Shown here in pieces: positions 6,229 to 8,130 of a stretch of 8,130 nt of DNA. The DNA is from Lautropia sp. (GTDB taxonomy: Bacteria; Pseudomonadota; Gammaproteobacteria; Burkholderiales; Burkholderiaceae_E): the NCBI GenBank assembly GCA_013813615.1, contig JACCRJ010000016.1, forward strand, positions 1-8,130, read 5' to 3'. The notes below the pieces were generated by a model that was not told where the DNA came from, did not search any database, and saw only the letters and a list, made by a program, of their open reading frames with translations. A program made the translations under genes and the position numbers. Position 1 is the first letter of the stretch; the number at the start of each line of letters is the position of its first letter.

Positions 6229-7098
6229 ATGATGAAAGCGACTGGTCCTTTTACAGCGGCGGCAGCCCTGCGGGCGCGGATGCGCAAACCGCAGTTCGCC
6301 GCGGTGGTGGTGGCGGCGGCCTTGGTCTGGGCAGTCCCGACGGCAGCCCAGCAGTCCAGGGAGAACCTGTCCCCGGCGACCATCAGGATGCTGCAGCACT
6401 CCCTGATCCAGGGCGGCTACGCGGTAGACGCCGCCGACGGCGTCTGGGGTCCGAGGACAACCGCGGCGCTGCGGGAATTCCAGCGGGTCAAGGGGCTCGA
6501 GTCGACCGGCCGGGCCGACGCGAGGACGCTGGCCGCCCTCGGCGTGACCGTCGACGGCGTGGCTCAGCCACCCGCCCAAAGACAGCAGGCCTTCCCCGGA
6601 AATTCCCCGCCTGTGCGGGCCCGTAACCCTGCGGACCTGGGCCGCACGACCATCCGGGCGATTCAGCAGGCGCTCGACAAGCAGGGCTTCAAGGTCGGGC
6701 AGGCGGATGGCGCCTGGGGCGAGCGGACCACCACCGCCATCGGAAACTTCCAGCGCGCCCGCGGAATGGCGGCGTCCGGCGAACTGGACGCGCATACGCT
6801 CGCCGCGCTCAACCTGCTGCCCGGCGGCGATCGGCCCGTCCCTGGCCGCGCCGGTCAGCCGCCAAGACCTGCGGACCTGGATCCGGCGGCGATCCGGATG
6901 ATCCAGCAGTCGCTGGGTCAGCGCGGCTTCGACATGGGCACGCCGGACGGAATCTGGGGTGACCGGACGGTCAACGCGTTGCGGGATTTCCAGCGCACCC
7001 GGGGACTGGAACCGCTGGGCGAGCCGGACGTCTACACGCTGGCCGCGCTGGGTCTGCTGCCGGGCAGCGGCGAGGCGCCGAAAGCGCGTCGGCCGTGA
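6229..7098 (+). CDS. Exported protein with three peptidoglycan-binding domains
   Basis: Envelope protein of 289 residues made of a signal peptide and three PG_binding_1-type domains (Pfam PF01471) at about 47-106, 137-197 and 217-277, joined by Pro/Arg/Gly-rich linkers. Each repeat has the family's order: an I-R-x-I/L-Q-x-x-L helix, a G-Y/F turn, an ADG-x-WG-x-RT loop, then a F-Q-R helix and a T-LAAL end. No hydrolase, amidase or transpeptidase domain is attached, so its likely role is wall binding or anchoring. The ATGs at 6229 and 6232 are both possible; GGAG (6221-6224) fits the second better (7 nt). The n-region is long, and the ATG at 6280 would give a more ordinary signal peptide starting MRKPQFAAVVV, with cleavage after about TAA (residue 40). 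It has no evident promoter and converges with the minus-strand gene 25 bp on. Confidence 0.85.
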   Translation: MMKATGPFTAAAALRARMRKPQFAAVVVAAALVWAVPTAAQQSRENLSPATIRMLQHSLIQGGYAVDAADGVWGPRTTAALREFQRVKGLESTGRADARTLAALGVTVDGVAQPPAQRQQAFPGNSPPVRARNPADLGRTTIRAIQQALDKQGFKVGQADGAWGERTTTAIGNFQRARGMAASGELDAHTLAALNLLPGGDRPVPGRAGQPPRPADLDPAAIRMIQQSLGQRGFDMGTPDGIWGDRTVNALRDFQRTRGLEPLGEPDVYTLAALGLLPGSGEAPKARRP

Positions 7099-7123
7099 GG
7101 TGGCGCACCTAGGAATCTGTCGA

Positions 7124-7480
7124 TCATTTGCACGGCCAGGCTTCCTGCAATGCAGCCGCAACCAGCGTACTGCCGGGCCGATCCCACATCTGCGAGTTCT
7201 TTGAGACAAAAGCCTTCACGACGTCTGCAATCCGCGATGCCTTGATCCCATTCGCGTTCAAGTCGAAGCAGAAGCCGTCCTTGGTTGCTGCCCCATTGCT
7301 GGCGTCGACGACGCCGACGATGTAGTGGAGCGCGAACGAGTAATTGGCACCGTCCTGCTGCAGGGCCTCATGGAGATCGCTGCCGCTTCTGAAGACGTGG
7401 CGCTGGGCGCCGGCGGGCGTACTGCACACGAGCGTGACCAGCGTGATCGTCAGGAATGCAAATCGGGAGGTTGATTTCAT
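7124..7480 (-). CDS. Secreted Rap1a/Tai-like protein
   Basis: Protein of 118 residues from the ATG at 7478-7480. The frame stays open to a GTG at 7519, but only the inner ATG places the signal peptide (about 1-25, ending AGA before Q26) at the N-terminus. The mature part follows the Rap1a/Tai pattern: GSDLHEALQQD near the start, YSFALHYIVGVVDA in the middle, FCFDLNANGIKASRIADVVKAF, then LVAAALQEAWPC at the end. C71 and C117 probably form the family's disulfide. Rap1a and Tai proteins are periplasmic immunity proteins against type VI secretion amidase effectors, but many genomes carry stand-alone members with unproven function. No effector or secretion gene is in this window. A purine-rich AGAGGG lies about 13 nt before the start, further than usual. 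The family call rests on pattern recall and is fairly confident; the immunity role is not shown. Confidence 0.65.
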   Translation of the reverse strand: MKSTSRFAFLTITLVTLVCSTPAGAQRHVFRSGSDLHEALQQDGANYSFALHYIVGVVDASNGAATKDGFCFDLNANGIKASRIADVVKAFVSKNSQMWDRPGSTLVAAALQEAWPCK

Positions 7481-7552
7481 GACAGCTATTCTGCCCTCTC
7501 GCGGGCCTTCCGGCTGCACCGTCGTGTTCTGTCGACCTGAATCGGCATGCGG

Positions 7553-7567
7553 TGAGCCCCGGGCTCA
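7553..7567. repeat. 15-bp palindrome, possible operator
   Basis: TGAGCCC and GGGCTCA flank a single central C. This is a perfect dyad with no room for a hairpin loop, so a protein-binding site is more plausible than an RNA structure. It lies about 73 bp upstream of the minus-strand Rap1a/Tai-like start. GC-rich DNA makes such palindromes fairly common by chance. Confidence 0.25.
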
Positions 7568-7839
7568 GGCCATGATGCCGCCGCGGGAGGGATCTTCACT
7601 CGAAAGGGGCTTCGAAAGACATGCGAACTGCCGGCGAAGGCCGATGTCGGGATTGAGAGCGGATGAGGACCAAGCAAATCCTTTTCTCATCGCGGACTGC
7701 TGGAGCAGGTACGCAGGCTGATCGACGCGCGGGAGAACACGTAGCGGCCCGGTGCGAGATGAACGGGTCTGACGGCAAACATGCGCCTTCGACGCTGCGC
7801 CTAGACAGGGTCGTGAGCAACTGCTCGAAAGTTCTTGTA

Positions 7840-7855
7840 ACGGTTCCCTAACCGT
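7840..7855. repeat. Short inverted repeat upstream of the 7931 gene
   Basis: ACGGTT and AACCGT are separated by CCCT. A perfect 6-bp dyad in an AT-richer patch 75-90 bp before the ATG at 7931 is a reasonable place for an operator or promoter element. It could equally be a small hairpin. No regulator is identified. Confidence 0.25.
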
Positions 7856-7930
7856 GCGACAGTTGCTACATGCACCCTCGGCTGATCGTCCCGCCGCCTT
7901 CGCACTCACCGCGGCTCATGGAGAGGCTTG

Positions 7931-8130
7931 ATGAACCGTTTGCGATATTGGACAGCCCTTGCTGGTTGTAGTGTGTGCGGCATCTGTTTGCTCGATCGTT
8001 CCCGCTCTAGCGGCGGCCGTTGGCTTCAGTGCCGCGCAGCCCGGTGGTTCGCCTGAAGGCTGGATCTGCGGGAGCACGGGTGGCGGCAAGCCGCTCTGGA
8101 GAGTGGAACCCGACAGCACTGCGGCTGCAC
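7931..8130 (+). pseudogene. Exported protein, 5' part only, apparently frameshifted
   Basis: GGAGAGG (7920-7926) precedes an ATG at 7931 that encodes MNRLRYWTAL and then falls into an unrelated Cys/Arg-rich stretch, stopping at codon 42. One base later, from 7959, a second frame reads LLVVVCAASVCSIVPALAAA, then a Gly/Ser-rich segment with GWICGSTGGGKPLWRVEP, and stays open to the window end. Joined by dropping one base near 7958-7961, they give an ideal signal peptide (MNRLRYWTALLVVV, core, then ALA) followed by a mature domain. I therefore read this as one exported protein with a +1 frameshift, natural or a sequencing error. No family can be assigned from about 65 residues. An alternative is that translation starts at the TTG at 7959 with no shift. 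Confidence 0.42.

Larger units (their letters stand above)
7481..7930. other. Gene-poor stretch between divergent genes
   Basis: About 450 bp in which no frame on either strand looks like a real protein: candidate frames lack ribosome sites and read as Arg/Ser/Pro-rich shadow sequence. It must hold the promoters of the minus-strand Rap1a/Tai-like gene and of the gene starting at 7931, but I see no convincing -35/-10 pair for either. Two palindromes are listed separately. The sequence is somewhat less GC-biased near 7660-7700 and 7830-7870. Confidence 0.5.

Noticed and set aside
5847..6626. 259-codon plus-strand frame across the nirK remnant and the peptidoglycan-binding gene
   Set aside because: It starts inside a terminator stem and reads as Arg/Gly/Asp-rich out-of-frame sequence over two recognised coding regions.
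7694..7744. Short frame reading GLLEQVRRLIDARENT before a stop
   Set aside because: It looks protein-like and faintly recalls the start of DUF1016-type proteins, but 16 residues are too few and no flanking frame continues it.
7565..7909. 114-codon minus-strand frame in the gene-poor stretch
   Set aside because: It has no ribosome site, signal peptide or domain; the Ser/Arg/Cys-rich composition looks like chance.
1..8130. CRISPR array, tRNA, rRNA, insertion sequence or phage attachment site
   Set aside because: No regularly spaced repeats, cloverleaf sequence, transposase motif or integrase was seen on either strand.

Overview
The window is GC-rich, densely coded DNA from a Gram-negative bacterium: many products carry signal peptides, and there is a Do-family periplasmic protease with a possible sigma-E promoter. 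The TPR-methyltransferase fusion, the nitrite reductase remnant and the base composition fit a betaproteobacterium, possibly Rhodocyclales-like. That placement is inference from family style; no rRNA, tRNA or other phylogenetic marker is present.

Layout. (1) 3-1313: AI-2E/PerM-type membrane protein. (2) 1478-1633: a 51-codon gene for a tiny exported peptide whose mature part is almost entirely two copies of a 13-residue unit (core ADEGVPxNL). (3) 1959-3332: HtrA/DegP-like serine protease with two PDZ domains, preceded by about 325 bp of non-coding leader with a sigma-E-like promoter candidate. (4) 3443-4078: unrecognised secreted helical protein, followed 34 bp later by (5) 4113-5378: a five-TPR SAM-dependent methyltransferase carrying an unusual palindromic in-frame insertion next to its nucleotide-binding fold. 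(6) 5505-5831: a small orphan protein with its own promoter candidate and a textbook intrinsic terminator. (7) 5884-6042: a decayed N-terminal piece of a copper nitrite reductase (nirK), bracketed by two hairpins. (8) 6229-7098: exported protein with three peptidoglycan-binding domains and no enzyme domain. (9) 7124-7480, minus strand: secreted Rap1a/Tai-like protein, convergent with the previous gene. (10) 7481-7930: about 450 bp with no convincing gene and two short palindromes. (11) 7931-8130: start of another exported protein, apparently frameshifted in its signal peptide and cut by the window end.

The common theme is the cell envelope: a membrane transporter-like protein, a periplasmic quality-control protease, a peptidoglycan-binding protein, an immunity-like periplasmic protein and several small exported proteins of unknown role. 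There is no obvious single pathway or complete new system. The most distinctive signals are the repeat peptide, the palindromic insertion inside the methyltransferase and the nirK relic, the last two indicating local genome rearrangement.
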